Positions 6,814-14,285 of a stretch of DNA of 17,042 nt are shown in pieces (position 1 is the stretch's first letter; every line of letters begins with the position of its first letter). The notes below the pieces were generated by a model. That model ran no database searches. It had not been told where the DNA came from and saw only the letters and a list, made by a program, of their open reading frames with translations. A program made the translations under genes and the position numbers. The stretch covers positions 1 to 17,042 of the forward strand of contig URLU01000025.1 of the NCBI GenBank assembly GCA_900548765.1, given 5' to 3'. Source of the stretch: an uncultured Lachnobacterium sp. (lineage in GTDB: Bacteria; Bacillota; Clostridia; Lachnospirales; Lachnospiraceae).

Positions 6814-7815
6814 ATGAAGTATCATGAAATTACACCTGAAATGACAATTGGAGATTTAGTAAAATCGGGAGTCTATGGGGATTTTGCCTCTTATATCTTT
6901 ACGGATATGACCCTGGACCACTGGAACAACCAGCTCAAAAACTATGGCTTTGAGACAGTTGGTTTTGTACCAGCTCTGCACCGCATGGAGGAATTAGCTG
7001 CAAGTGGCAAAAACTTTGTCTATCATATATATGACGAGGAGACAAGGCTCAGCCAGTGGGACAAGGAAAAGGCTGTGCTCTTACATTTTCCGGGACCGGA
7101 AGAAAACAAACCATATGCACTTGTTATTCCGGGAGGAGGCTTTAACCGCCAGTGGGGACTGATTGAGGGCATGGCGATTGCAGCAGAGTTAAACAGTCTG
7201 GGATACACTGCCTTTGTCTTATATTACCGCACAAAGCAGGAGCCTGTTATGGATAAAGCAATTGAAGATATGCATACGGCAATCCGTTTTATCGAGGCGC
7301 AGGCAGAGAATTTTAAGGTAGAAAAAGGACACTATATAATGGGAGGTTTTTCGGCCGGAGCAACTCTTTCAGGGGAGATAGGCTCAACTAACTATGGCTG
7401 GAAGGCTGCTGGCCTGCCTAAGCCGGAGATGATTTTTCTTGGTTATACAGCCTGTGATATGCGGAGCTTTTATGATGTATACCAGAAATTTCCTGTTGGA
7501 CATCCCATACATAAGGGACAGGGAGATTTCCTGCGCCGCATAGGAGGGGCTGAGTTTGGATGGGAGGATTTAGCACCATATAATCTGGTCGATTTCATGG
7601 ATGAAAGCTATCCGCCGGTATATCTGACAGCTAATGAGGATGATGGAACTGTACCATTTGTTAACAGCATTTTGATGCGCAGCACCTGCGAAAAACTGGG
7701 AATACCATGTAAGTGTAAATTTGGCAAAACGGGTGGTCACAGCTATGGACTTGGTATAGGGCTTTCTGTCGAAGGCTGGCTTTCGGATGCAATAGACTTC
7801 TGGCATAGTCTTTAG
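6814..7815 (+). CDS. Alpha/beta-hydrolase, acetyl-esterase-like, cytoplasmic
   Basis: A second serine esterase (333 aa), not closely similar to the one at 4938. Oxyanion motif PGGGF (106-110, HGGG-like), nucleophile S180 in GGFSAGA (177-183), acid D277 (or D276) in NEDDGTVP, catalytic H309 in GGHSYGLG (307-314). This is the pattern of the BD-FAE/acetylxylan-esterase-like hydrolases often found beside glycosidases. The first 65 residues form an extra N-terminal segment without signal peptide (MKYHEITPEMTIGDLVKSG). It follows the AraC gene by 44 nt with an AAGGAG before the ATG, so the two are probably co-transcribed. Inferred role: intracellular deacylation of the same imported oligosaccharide, perhaps at another sugar position. 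The acyl group and sugar are not readable from sequence. Confidence 0.82.
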   Translation: MKYHEITPEMTIGDLVKSGVYGDFASYIFTDMTLDHWNNQLKNYGFETVGFVPALHRMEELAASGKNFVYHIYDEETRLSQWDKEKAVLLHFPGPEENKPYALVIPGGGFNRQWGLIEGMAIAAELNSLGYTAFVLYYRTKQEPVMDKAIEDMHTAIRFIEAQAENFKVEKGHYIMGGFSAGATLSGEIGSTNYGWKAAGLPKPEMIFLGYTACDMRSFYDVYQKFPVGHPIHKGQGDFLRRIGGAEFGWEDLAPYNLVDFMDESYPPVYLTANEDDGTVPFVNSILMRSTCEKLGIPCKCKFGKTGGHSYGLGIGLSVEGWLSDAIDFWHSL

Positions 7816-7816
7816 A

Positions 7817-7887
7817 TACTAACTTTCACTTTGCAATCCGTTTTTTATATGTTAGAATATCTTAATAAATGCTTGGAAAAGTTAGTA
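7817..7887. repeat. 10-bp inverted repeat around the relA promoter
   Basis: TACTAACTTT (7817-7826) is exactly complementary to AAAGTTAGTA (7878-7887). The arms enclose the relA promoter, and the right arm abuts the relA ribosome site. A transcript reading in from the upstream esterase would contain both arms; one from the relA promoter only the right one. Confidence 0.6.
7831..7858 (+). promoter_or_regulatory. Promoter of relA
   Basis: TTGCAA (7831-7836), 16-nt spacer, TAGAAT (7853-7858), with an extended -10 TG one base before the hexamer (7850-7851). Transcription would begin near 7865, leaving a leader of about 30 nt. It gives relA expression independent of the sugar locus. Confidence 0.65.
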
Positions 7888-7897
7888 GGTGAGACAT

Positions 7898-10243
7898 TTG
7901 GCAGACATATCAGCAGAAGAATTAGAAAAACTGGAGCAGGAATTTCGTTCAGACACATGTAATATAAGGCAGAGCAAGGAATTTGTCAGCCCTGACGAAC
8001 TCTTTAATGATTTGCTTGAAAGCATAAGGAAATATCATCCATCAGCGGATTTATCCCTTGTAGAGAAGGCTTACAAGGTTGCTTATGATGCCCATAAGGG
8101 ACAGGTGAGAAAGTCAGGAGAGCCATATATCATGCACCCTTTGTGTGTTGCGATTATTCTTGCAGACTTAGAGCTTGATAAGGAGACCATAGCGGCGGGG
8201 CTCCTCCATGATGTGCTGGAAGATACTGTAATGACTGACGAGGAGATGAAGGCTGAGTTTGGTGAAGAGGTTTTCCTGCTTGTGGATGGTGTGACAAAGC
8301 TGCAGCATCTGCACCTGACAGACAATTCCAACAAGGATCCGAAGGACAAGAATGCAGACAGACTTGAGATGCAGGCAGAGAATCTGCGTAAGATGTTCCT
8401 TGCCATGGCAAAGGATATCAGGGTTATTCTCATAAAGCTTGCGGACAGACTTCACAATATGCGTACACTTAAGTACCAGTCGAAGGAAGCCCAGCTCAGG
8501 ATTGCCAGAGAGACTCAGGACATATACTGTCCAATCGCACAGAGGCTTGGTATCAGCAAGATAAAGGTAGAGCTTGAGGATTTGTCCATGAAATATCTCT
8601 ATCCGGATGCCTACTATGATTTGGTGGAGAAGATTGCCCTGAGAAAAAATGTCAGGGATGACTATATTCAGGGACTTGTGGATGAGGTCAGAAAGACAGT
8701 AACTGACGCAGGCATTAAGGCGGATATATCAGGACGCGCAAAGCACTTTTTTAGTATATATAAGAAGATGGTCAATCAGGATAAGACACTTGACCAGATA
8801 TATGATTTGTTTGCAATCAGAATTATCGTAGAATCCATAAAGGACTGCTATGCGGTGCTTGGAATAATGCATGAGAAGTATAAGCCTATTCCGGGACGTT
8901 TCAAGGATTATATTGCCATGCCAAAGCAGAATATGTACCAGTCACTGCATACCACACTTATCGGACCAAGCGGAATGCCTTTTGAGATTCAGATAAGAAC
9001 CTACGAGATGCACCGTACTGCTGAGTATGGTATCGCTGCCCACTGGAAGTATAAGGAGGCAAATAATGGTAATGCTACCAATGCCACCGTTACAGAGGAA
9101 GAGAAGTTAAGCTGGCTCAGACAGATTCTTGAGTGGCAGCAGGATATGTCGGACAACAGAGAGTTTATGAGCCTCTTGAAGAGCGATTTGGATTTGTTCT
9201 CTGACACAGTATTTGCATTTACACCATCTGGCGATGTCAAAAATCTGCCAAATGGTTCAACACCTATAGATTTTGCCTACAGTATTCACTCAGCAGTGGG
9301 TAACAAGATGGTGGGCGCCAAGGTCAACGGAAAGCTTGTACCTATTGATTATGTCATCCAAAATGGAGACAGACTGGAGATTATCACTTCCCAGAACTCC
9401 AAGGGACCGAGCAGGGACTGGCTTAAGATTGTAAAGAGCACTCAGGCAAAGAACAAGATAAATCAGTGGTTTAAGAGTGAGCTTAAGGAGGAGAACATCC
9501 TCAAGGGAAAAGACGCTCTGATAAACTATGCCAAGGCCCATGGAATTAATTTTAACGAGGTAAACAGACCTGAGTATCAGGCAAAAATCCTCAGAAAATA
9601 TGGTTTCCGTGACTGGAACACCTGTCTTGCAACAATAGGACACGGCGGACTCAAGGAAAGCCATGTAGTAAACCGGATGAATGAGGACTACAAGAAGGAC
9701 CATGCTCTTCCTGTCACAGACAAGGATATTCTGGACAGCGTTGGAGAAAAGCAGCCGGGTCAGGTGCCGGAAAAGAAGTCCAAGAGCGGAATTGTGGTCA
9801 AGGGACTTTATGATGTGGCTGTCCATTTTTCAAAATGCTGCAGTCCGGTGCCGGGGGATGAGATAGTCGGCTTCGTCACAAGGGGACGTGGTATCTCAAT
9901 CCACAGAACAGATTGTATAAATATTATCAATCTGTCACAGATAGAAAAGAGCAGGCTCATAGAGGCTGAATGGCAGGAGGATGTATTCAATAATGATACA
10001 GCAGAGTATCAGGCAGAGCTTAAGATATTCTGTAACGACAGGTCAGGACTTCTGGTAGATATTTCCAAGGTTTTTATGGAAAAGGAAATCAATATCAATT
10101 CCATTAATTCAAAGACCAGCAAGCAGGGAATAGCCACAATTGAGGTATTCTTTAACATAAAAGGAAGCCAGCAGATTGGAAGCCTTGTTGAAAAAATAAG
10201 ACAGATAGATAGTGTTATTGATGTAGAGAGAACCACCGGCTAG
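7898..10243 (+). CDS. relA: Bifunctional (p)ppGpp synthetase/hydrolase (RelA/SpoT family)
   Basis: Makes the alarmone (p)ppGpp from ATP and GTP/GDP and also hydrolyses it, controlling the stringent response. Full-length long RSH protein (781 aa from the TTG). Order: HD hydrolase domain (about 40-200; LLHDVLED with H104-D105), synthetase domain (about 225-385; RAKHFFSIYKKM, YQSLHTT, EIQIRTYEMHRTAEYGIAAHWKYK split over 363-386), TGS domain (about 431-497), a conserved Cys/zinc-finger-like domain (SKCCSPVPGDE, C647/C648 and C673), and a C-terminal ACT domain (about 705-781). The hydrolase HD pair is intact and the synthetase carries RFKD (334-337), the RxKD form of bifunctional enzymes rather than the ExDD of RelA-only types. 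Start: GGTGA 5 nt before TTG 7898 fits best; an in-frame GTG at 7889 lies within that ribosome site. The upstream sugar genes are probably not part of its operon. Confidence 0.95.
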   Translation: MADISAEELEKLEQEFRSDTCNIRQSKEFVSPDELFNDLLESIRKYHPSADLSLVEKAYKVAYDAHKGQVRKSGEPYIMHPLCVAIILADLELDKETIAAGLLHDVLEDTVMTDEEMKAEFGEEVFLLVDGVTKLQHLHLTDNSNKDPKDKNADRLEMQAENLRKMFLAMAKDIRVILIKLADRLHNMRTLKYQSKEAQLRIARETQDIYCPIAQRLGISKIKVELEDLSMKYLYPDAYYDLVEKIALRKNVRDDYIQGLVDEVRKTVTDAGIKADISGRAKHFFSIYKKMVNQDKTLDQIYDLFAIRIIVESIKDCYAVLGIMHEKYKPIPGRFKDYIAMPKQNMYQSLHTTLIGPSGMPFEIQIRTYEMHRTAEYGIAAHWKYKEANNGNATNATVTEEEKLSWLRQILEWQQDMSDNREFMSLLKSDLDLFSDTVFAFTPSGDVKNLPNGSTPIDFAYSIHSAVGNKMVGAKVNGKLVPIDYVIQNGDRLEIITSQNSKGPSRDWLKIVKSTQAKNKINQWFKSELKEENILKGKDALINYAKAHGINFNEVNRPEYQAKILRKYGFRDWNTCLATIGHGGLKESHVVNRMNEDYKKDHALPVTDKDILDSVGEKQPGQVPEKKSKSGIVVKGLYDVAVHFSKCCSPVPGDEIVGFVTRGRGISIHRTDCINIINLSQIEKSRLIEAEWQEDVFNNDTAEYQAELKIFCNDRSGLLVDISKVFMEKEININSINSKTSKQGIATIEVFFNIKGSQQIGSLVEKIRQIDSVIDVERTTG

Positions 10244-10256
10244 AAAGTCGGTGGTT
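10231..10256 (+). other. Hairpin across the relA stop codon
   Basis: AACCACCG (10231-10238) pairs with CGGTGGTT (10249-10256) around a 10-nt loop that holds the TAG. Only a few T follow (TTTCTG), so it is at most a weak terminator; pausing or RNA-stability roles are equally possible. The next gene begins about 70 nt later without a clear promoter of its own. Confidence 0.5.
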
Positions 10257-10324
10257 TCTGACACTTCTGTATGGACATAAGTTAATGAATAAGCTGCAAA
10301 AAAGAGAGGACGAGGTTGCGCCAT

Positions 10325-10945
10325 ATGAAAATAAACCAGTATGTAGTAGGACCAGTGCAGACAAACTGCTATTTTGTAATAAATGAAGATACAAAGGAAA
10401 CGATTATAATAGACCCGGGAGCCAGCGCAGATAAGCTTGCTGAAAGGGCAAAAGCAGATGGCTTAAAGCCTGTTGCAATCCTGCTGACCCATGGGCATTT
10501 TGACCATGCCACAGGGGCCAGAGAGCTGGCAGATGCCTTTGGCATAAAGATATATGCCTACGAGGGAGAAAAGGAGACACTTGAGAATCCGCAGATAAAT
10601 GCAAGCTGGATGATGGGAGAAAAGCTGGTTTTCTCGGCTGATGAATTTTTAAGGGATGAGCAGGAAATAGACTTAGCGGGCTTTCATATAAGAGTGCTTT
10701 TTACACCGGGACACACACCGGGAGGCTGCTGTTACTACTTCCCATATGAAGATGTGGTTTTTACGGGAGACTCGCTTTTTTGTATGTCAATCGGCAGGAC
10801 AGACTTTGAAAATGGCAGCATGTCAGACCTTGTGCGGAGCGTGAAGGAAAAGCTTATGGAACTTCCGGACAGAACCACTGTTTATCCGGGACACAATGAT
10901 ATTACAAGTATTGAAAATGAGAGGATGTATAACCCTTACTTATGA
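10325..10945 (+). CDS. Metallo-beta-lactamase fold hydrolase, glyoxalase-II-like
   Basis: Binuclear metal hydrolase (206 aa) of the short glyoxalase-II-like (YcbL-like) group that normally sits beside relA and hemZ in clostridia. Metal ligands are seen in THGHFDH (55-61), PGHTPGG H130, TGDS D149 and PGH H190. It lacks the C-terminal substrate domain of true glyoxalase II, so hydroxyacylglutathione hydrolase activity is doubtful and the substrate is unknown. The start MKINQYVVGPVQTNCYFV matches the usual family opening. GAGG lies 9 nt before this ATG; an in-frame TTG at 10316 also has a plausible site (AGAGAGGA, 6 nt) but would add only three residues. Its stop overlaps the hemZ start (ATGA), so the two are translationally coupled. 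Confidence 0.88.
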   Translation: MKINQYVVGPVQTNCYFVINEDTKETIIIDPGASADKLAERAKADGLKPVAILLTHGHFDHATGARELADAFGIKIYAYEGEKETLENPQINASWMMGEKLVFSADEFLRDEQEIDLAGFHIRVLFTPGHTPGGCCYYFPYEDVVFTGDSLFCMSIGRTDFENGSMSDLVRSVKEKLMELPDRTTVYPGHNDITSIENERMYNPYL

Positions 10946-12558
10946 TAATAGTTACGTTTAATAAACCAGATTTTGAATATGATGTACACTCACTTCTCAA
11001 GGAGTTTTTCCCGAAGGAAGACATACAGATGTATTACAGGGAGCCGGCAAACTTCTCTGAAAACAAAAATCTTGCCTGTACCAGCCATCTGATAACAGAT
11101 GATACAGAGATTGATTTTGAAGGGGCAAGCCATAGATTTGAGATTCGCTTTATAGATGGAAGCGATGAAGAGGTAGAAGCTAAGGAGAATGAAGCTCATA
11201 ATACAGAAGCAGATGTGAATAAGGCAGCAGGAGAGCATGAGAGAATCGAACTCCTATGGAGCAGGGGAGATGAGCCCACGTCAGTATACAGCTTCTGTGA
11301 GACTGAAGGGCTCGACCGCAAGGAAAAGAAAAATGTCTTAAAGCAGGAACTTTACAAGATGGTGTCAACAGGGCTTGGCAGGGAGCTTCCATGGGGAACC
11401 CTCTCAGGAATCAGACCTACCAAAATTGCCATGAAGCTTCTGGATGAGGGAGCCTCAGATGATGAGGTTTTCCGATATATGAAGGATGTCTATCTGGCAA
11501 GTGACGAGAAGGCACAGCTTTCTGTGGATATAGCAAAGAGAGAGAAAGACCTCTTAGACAAGGTGGACTATGACAATGGTTACAGCCTGTATATAGGCAT
11601 ACCATTCTGCCCAAGCACCTGTGCCTACTGCTCATTTACATCCTACCCCCTTGGCGTATGGCGTAAATCAGTAGACAGGTATCTGGATGCGCTTGAAAAA
11701 GAGATTGATTATACGGCCCAGAAATTTTATCACAAAAAGCTTAACTCAATCTATATAGGCGGCGGCACACCGACCACTCTTGAGCCATACCAGCTTGACA
11801 GGCTGATAAGGAAGATAAGGTGCAGCTTTGATTTGAAGGACTGTCTGGAATTTACAGTTGAGGCAGGACGCCCTGACTCTATCACTAGAGAAAAGCTTAT
11901 GGCTCTAAAGAAAAACGGAATCAGCCGTATCTCGGTAAATCCACAGACCATGAAGCAGGAGACACTGGATATAATCGGAAGACACCATACTGTAGAGGAC
12001 ACGATTGAGAGCTTTAAGCTGGCAAGAGAGCTGGGCTTTGACAATATAAACATGGATTTAATCATGGGACTTCCAGAGGAGAGCATTGATGACGTGAAGC
12101 ACACCATGGAGGTCATAAAGGAGCTTAATCCAGATAATGTGACAATCCATTCGCTGGCTATAAAGAGAGCCGCCCGCCTGACTGTTTTTAAGGACAGATA
12201 TCAGGATATGCAGATGGTGAATACGCAGGAGCATATGAGTGTCTGTGAGAAATACTGCAGGGAGATAGGGCTTGAGCCATATTACCTCTACCGCCAGAAG
12301 GGTATGGCTGGTAATATGGAGAATGTGGGCTATGCCAAGGCAGGCAAGGCTGGTGTATACAATATCCTTATTATGGAGGAGAAACAGACAATCGTGGCGT
12401 GCGGAGCCGGGGCTTCTACGAAACGTGTCTGGGCTGAGCCTAATCCGGATGGTACACACAGAATCGAGAGATGTGAGAATGTCAAGGATGTGGGACAGTA
12501 TATTGCAAGGATTGATGAGATGATTGAGAGGAAGCAGAAGCTGTTTGAGGAAAAATAA
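10942..12558 (+). CDS. hemZ: HemZ-type radical SAM protein (coproporphyrinogen dehydrogenase-like)
   Basis: Radical S-adenosylmethionine enzyme annotated as oxygen-independent coproporphyrinogen III dehydrogenase HemZ (538 aa). The N-terminal HemZ-specific part (about 1-210) precedes the radical SAM barrel, whose cluster motif is CPSTCAYC (C223, C227, C230), followed by YIGGGTPTTL, the SAM-binding glycine motif. The residues after the third Cys are SF, so the fourth Cys seen in E. coli HemN (CxxxCxxCxC) is missing, as in HemZ/HemW-type members. A Glu/Asn/Ala-rich stretch (about 74-102) looks like a flexible lineage-specific insert. No other heme gene lies in the window, so a real role in heme synthesis is unproven. 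Start overlaps the preceding stop by 4 nt. Confidence 0.9.
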   Translation: MIIVTFNKPDFEYDVHSLLKEFFPKEDIQMYYREPANFSENKNLACTSHLITDDTEIDFEGASHRFEIRFIDGSDEEVEAKENEAHNTEADVNKAAGEHERIELLWSRGDEPTSVYSFCETEGLDRKEKKNVLKQELYKMVSTGLGRELPWGTLSGIRPTKIAMKLLDEGASDDEVFRYMKDVYLASDEKAQLSVDIAKREKDLLDKVDYDNGYSLYIGIPFCPSTCAYCSFTSYPLGVWRKSVDRYLDALEKEIDYTAQKFYHKKLNSIYIGGGTPTTLEPYQLDRLIRKIRCSFDLKDCLEFTVEAGRPDSITREKLMALKKNGISRISVNPQTMKQETLDIIGRHHTVEDTIESFKLARELGFDNINMDLIMGLPEESIDDVKHTMEVIKELNPDNVTIHSLAIKRAARLTVFKDRYQDMQMVNTQEHMSVCEKYCREIGLEPYYLYRQKGMAGNMENVGYAKAGKAGVYNILIMEEKQTIVACGAGASTKRVWAEPNPDGTHRIERCENVKDVGQYIARIDEMIERKQKLFEEK

Positions 12559-12640
12559 AGCATTGGATTAGTATTTGGGTGATTTATCAAAGAAAGAGTA
12601 TTTAGAAAGAATAGTATTCGATGCAATAACGAATAGTTAA

Positions 12641-12680
12641 AAACTACATACCGATAGGTGTGTAGTTTGCTGTTATTTTC
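12641..12680 (+). terminator. Hairpin terminator after hemZ
   Basis: AAACTACATACC (12641-12652) pairs with GGTGTGTAGTTT (12657-12668) in a 12-bp stem with one G-T wobble and a tight GATA loop. The T-run after it is interrupted (GCTGTTATTTTC), so termination may be partial. It lies about 80 nt after the hemZ stop and before the hisS promoter, marking the end of the relA-hemZ transcript. Confidence 0.7.
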
Positions 12681-12783
12681 ATATCATCCACATTACTAAC
12701 AATAGCTTTGCAATCATCACGACATCGCATGTCTATACAACGAATACAGGCAAACAAAAATCAAATATACCCCACCTCTGGGA

Positions 12784-12812
12784 TTGATTCTCGCAGAAAA
12801 ACAGATTATAAT
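12784..12812 (+). promoter_or_regulatory. Near-consensus promoter of hisS
   Basis: TTGATT (12784-12789), a 17-nt spacer, and a perfect TATAAT (12807-12812). Transcription should start near 12819, leaving a leader of about 30 nt that is too short for a T-box or other riboswitch. It also shows that an in-frame GTG at 12818 is not the hisS start. Confidence 0.8.
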
Positions 12813-12850
12813 GACTAGTGGTATACAAAAAATCAGATGGAGGAAGTCAG

Positions 12851-14110
12851 ATGGCATTAAGCAAAAAGCCTGTAAACGGCATGAAAGATATATTACCAGC
12901 TGAGATGGAAATCCGAGATTATGTCACAAACGTAATCAAGGACACATATCGCAGCTTTGGATTTACACCTATAGAGACACCATGCATGGAAAACATAGCA
13001 AACCTTTCCAACAAGCAGGGAGGAGAAAATGAAAAGCTTATCTTTAAGGTAATGAAGCGAGGAGAGAAGCTTGATTTAGAGAACGCAAAGGAAGAGGCTG
13101 ATATAGTAGACTTTGGTATGCGATATGACCTTACAGTTCCACTTTCACGTTTTTATTCAAACAATGCAAACAACCTTCCTTCACCATTTAAGGCATTACA
13201 GATGGGAAGCGTGTGGAGAGCTGACCGCCCACAGAGAGGACGTTACAGACAGTTCACACAGTGCGATATTGATATTTTAGGAGAGCCAAGCAATCTTGCT
13301 GAGATAGAGCTTATCACAGCTACAACTACAACAATTGGACGTCTGGGATTCAAAAACTTTGAGATTCGAATAAACGAGAGAAGAATCCTCAAGGCAATGG
13401 CTGCCTACAGCGGTTTTGCTGAGGAGGACTATGACAGCGTATTCATCACTCTTGACAAGATGGACAAGATTGGAGTCGAGGGCGTATCTGAGGAGCTGGC
13501 AAAGAATGGCTATCCACAGGAGTCAATTGACAAATATCTCAACCTTTTTGCACTTTTACAGGACAAGAAGGATGTGGCAGAGGGAGTAGAGCTTTTAAAG
13601 AACACTCTGGGAGAATATCTGGACGAAGAAGTGGTTATAAATATGACAGAGATAGCAACGGCTGTCAATGCCACAAAGGGAGCTGAGTTCAACCTTGTAT
13701 TTGACCCTACACTTGTCCGTGGTATGAGCTACTACACAGGCACAATCTTTGAGATTGCCATGCCAGAGCTTGGTGCAGCCTGCGGTGGCGGCGGACGTTA
13801 CGACAAGATGATTGGCAAGTTTACTGGAAATGATGTGCCAGCCTGTGGTTTCTCAATTGGTTTTGAGAGAATTATCCTCCTTCTTATGGAGAGTGGCTTC
13901 AAGATTCCGGAGAGTCCAAAGAAGGTCGCTTATCTTGTTGAGAAAAAATATCCTGCGGACAAGCTTGTGGATGTCATGAAACAGGCATCAGAGGCAAGGG
14001 CAGCAGGACAGCAGGTGCTTGTTGTGAGAATGAACAAAAACAAAAAGTTCCAGAAGGAGCAGCTTGAGAAGGACGGCTACGAGGAGTTTGTAGAGTTCTT
14101 CAACAGATAA
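12851..14110 (+). CDS. hisS: Histidyl-tRNA synthetase
   Basis: Class II aminoacyl-tRNA synthetase that charges tRNA-His with histidine (419 aa, usual length). Visible marks: N-terminal GMKDILPAEM; motif 2 VWRADRPQRGRYRQFTQCD (121-139) with R123; histidine-binding segment LVRGMSYYTGTIFEI (288-302) with R290; CGGGGRYDKMIGKF (311-324); motif 3 ACGFSIGFERI (331-341) with R340; then the anticodon-binding domain (about 355-419). The histidine segment has Ser where many HisRS read Asp (RGLDYY), as in a distinct bacterial subgroup. Start: GGAGG (12839-12843) lies 7 nt before the ATG, and the promoter at 12784-12812 leaves no room for the earlier GTG. It is followed by aspS in the same direction. Confidence 0.95.
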   Translation: MALSKKPVNGMKDILPAEMEIRDYVTNVIKDTYRSFGFTPIETPCMENIANLSNKQGGENEKLIFKVMKRGEKLDLENAKEEADIVDFGMRYDLTVPLSRFYSNNANNLPSPFKALQMGSVWRADRPQRGRYRQFTQCDIDILGEPSNLAEIELITATTTTIGRLGFKNFEIRINERRILKAMAAYSGFAEEDYDSVFITLDKMDKIGVEGVSEELAKNGYPQESIDKYLNLFALLQDKKDVAEGVELLKNTLGEYLDEEVVINMTEIATAVNATKGAEFNLVFDPTLVRGMSYYTGTIFEIAMPELGAACGGGGRYDKMIGKFTGNDVPACGFSIGFERIILLLMESGFKIPESPKKVAYLVEKKYPADKLVDVMKQASEARAAGQQVLVVRMNKNKKFQKEQLEKDGYEEFVEFFNR

Positions 14111-14138
14111 TTTTTATAGGCAGCTAATTTTTTAATAC

Positions 14139-14168
14139 TTGCGATTTAAGCTGTTAGGCATATATAAA
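14139..14168 (+). promoter_or_regulatory. Candidate promoter of aspS
   Basis: TTGCGA (14139-14144), 18-nt spacer, TATAAA (14163-14168). It would start transcription near 14175, giving a leader of about 110 nt containing the paired arms described separately. Readthrough from hisS is also possible because no strong terminator follows hisS. Confidence 0.4.
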
Positions 14169-14229
14169 ACCTGCTACCAGCAGCTTTTATTGCATACTTT
14201 GACAGACAGAGAAGCTGCGGTGGCAGCTT
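14148..14229 (+). repeat. Alternating complementary arms in the hisS-aspS spacer
   Basis: Four arms alternate: AAGCTG (14148-14153), GCAGCTT (14180-14186), AAGCTGC (14212-14218), GCAGCTT (14223-14229); a fifth partial copy GCAGCT is at 14120-14125. Arms 1:2 with 3:4, or 2:3, can pair, so two exclusive folds are possible. The 3:4 hairpin has a 4-nt loop (GGTG). A small hairpin CTGCT-ACC-AGCAG (14171-14183) is followed by CTTTTATT and could be a weak terminator; it shares bases with arm 2. Confidence 0.5.
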
Positions 14230-14285
14230 AGGCTGGCGAGTAAATTAAGATAAAATAAAATATGATATATAAGGAGCAAAACAAA

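Noticed and set aside
9290..9826. 178-codon minus-strand frame inside relA
   Set aside because: It is antisense to the conserved TGS and C-terminal region of relA, with no ribosome site or family resemblance.
12559..12817. Possible T-box or other riboswitch in front of hisS
   Set aside because: The promoter at 12784-12812 leaves a leader of about 30 nt, and no T-box sequence (AGGGTGGNACCGCG-like) is present; the hairpin at 12641 fits better as the hemZ terminator.
14199..14204. Perfect TTGACA as an aspS -35 element
   Set aside because: No -10-like hexamer lies 16-18 nt downstream; the region there is the GC-rich hairpin, so the TTGCGA/TATAAA pair is preferred.
14201..14240. T-box-like GCTGCGGTGGCAGC before aspS
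   Set aside because: It contains GGTGG, but the conserved ACCGCG part is missing and the element is a simple AAGCTGC/GCAGCTT hairpin without terminator T-run.
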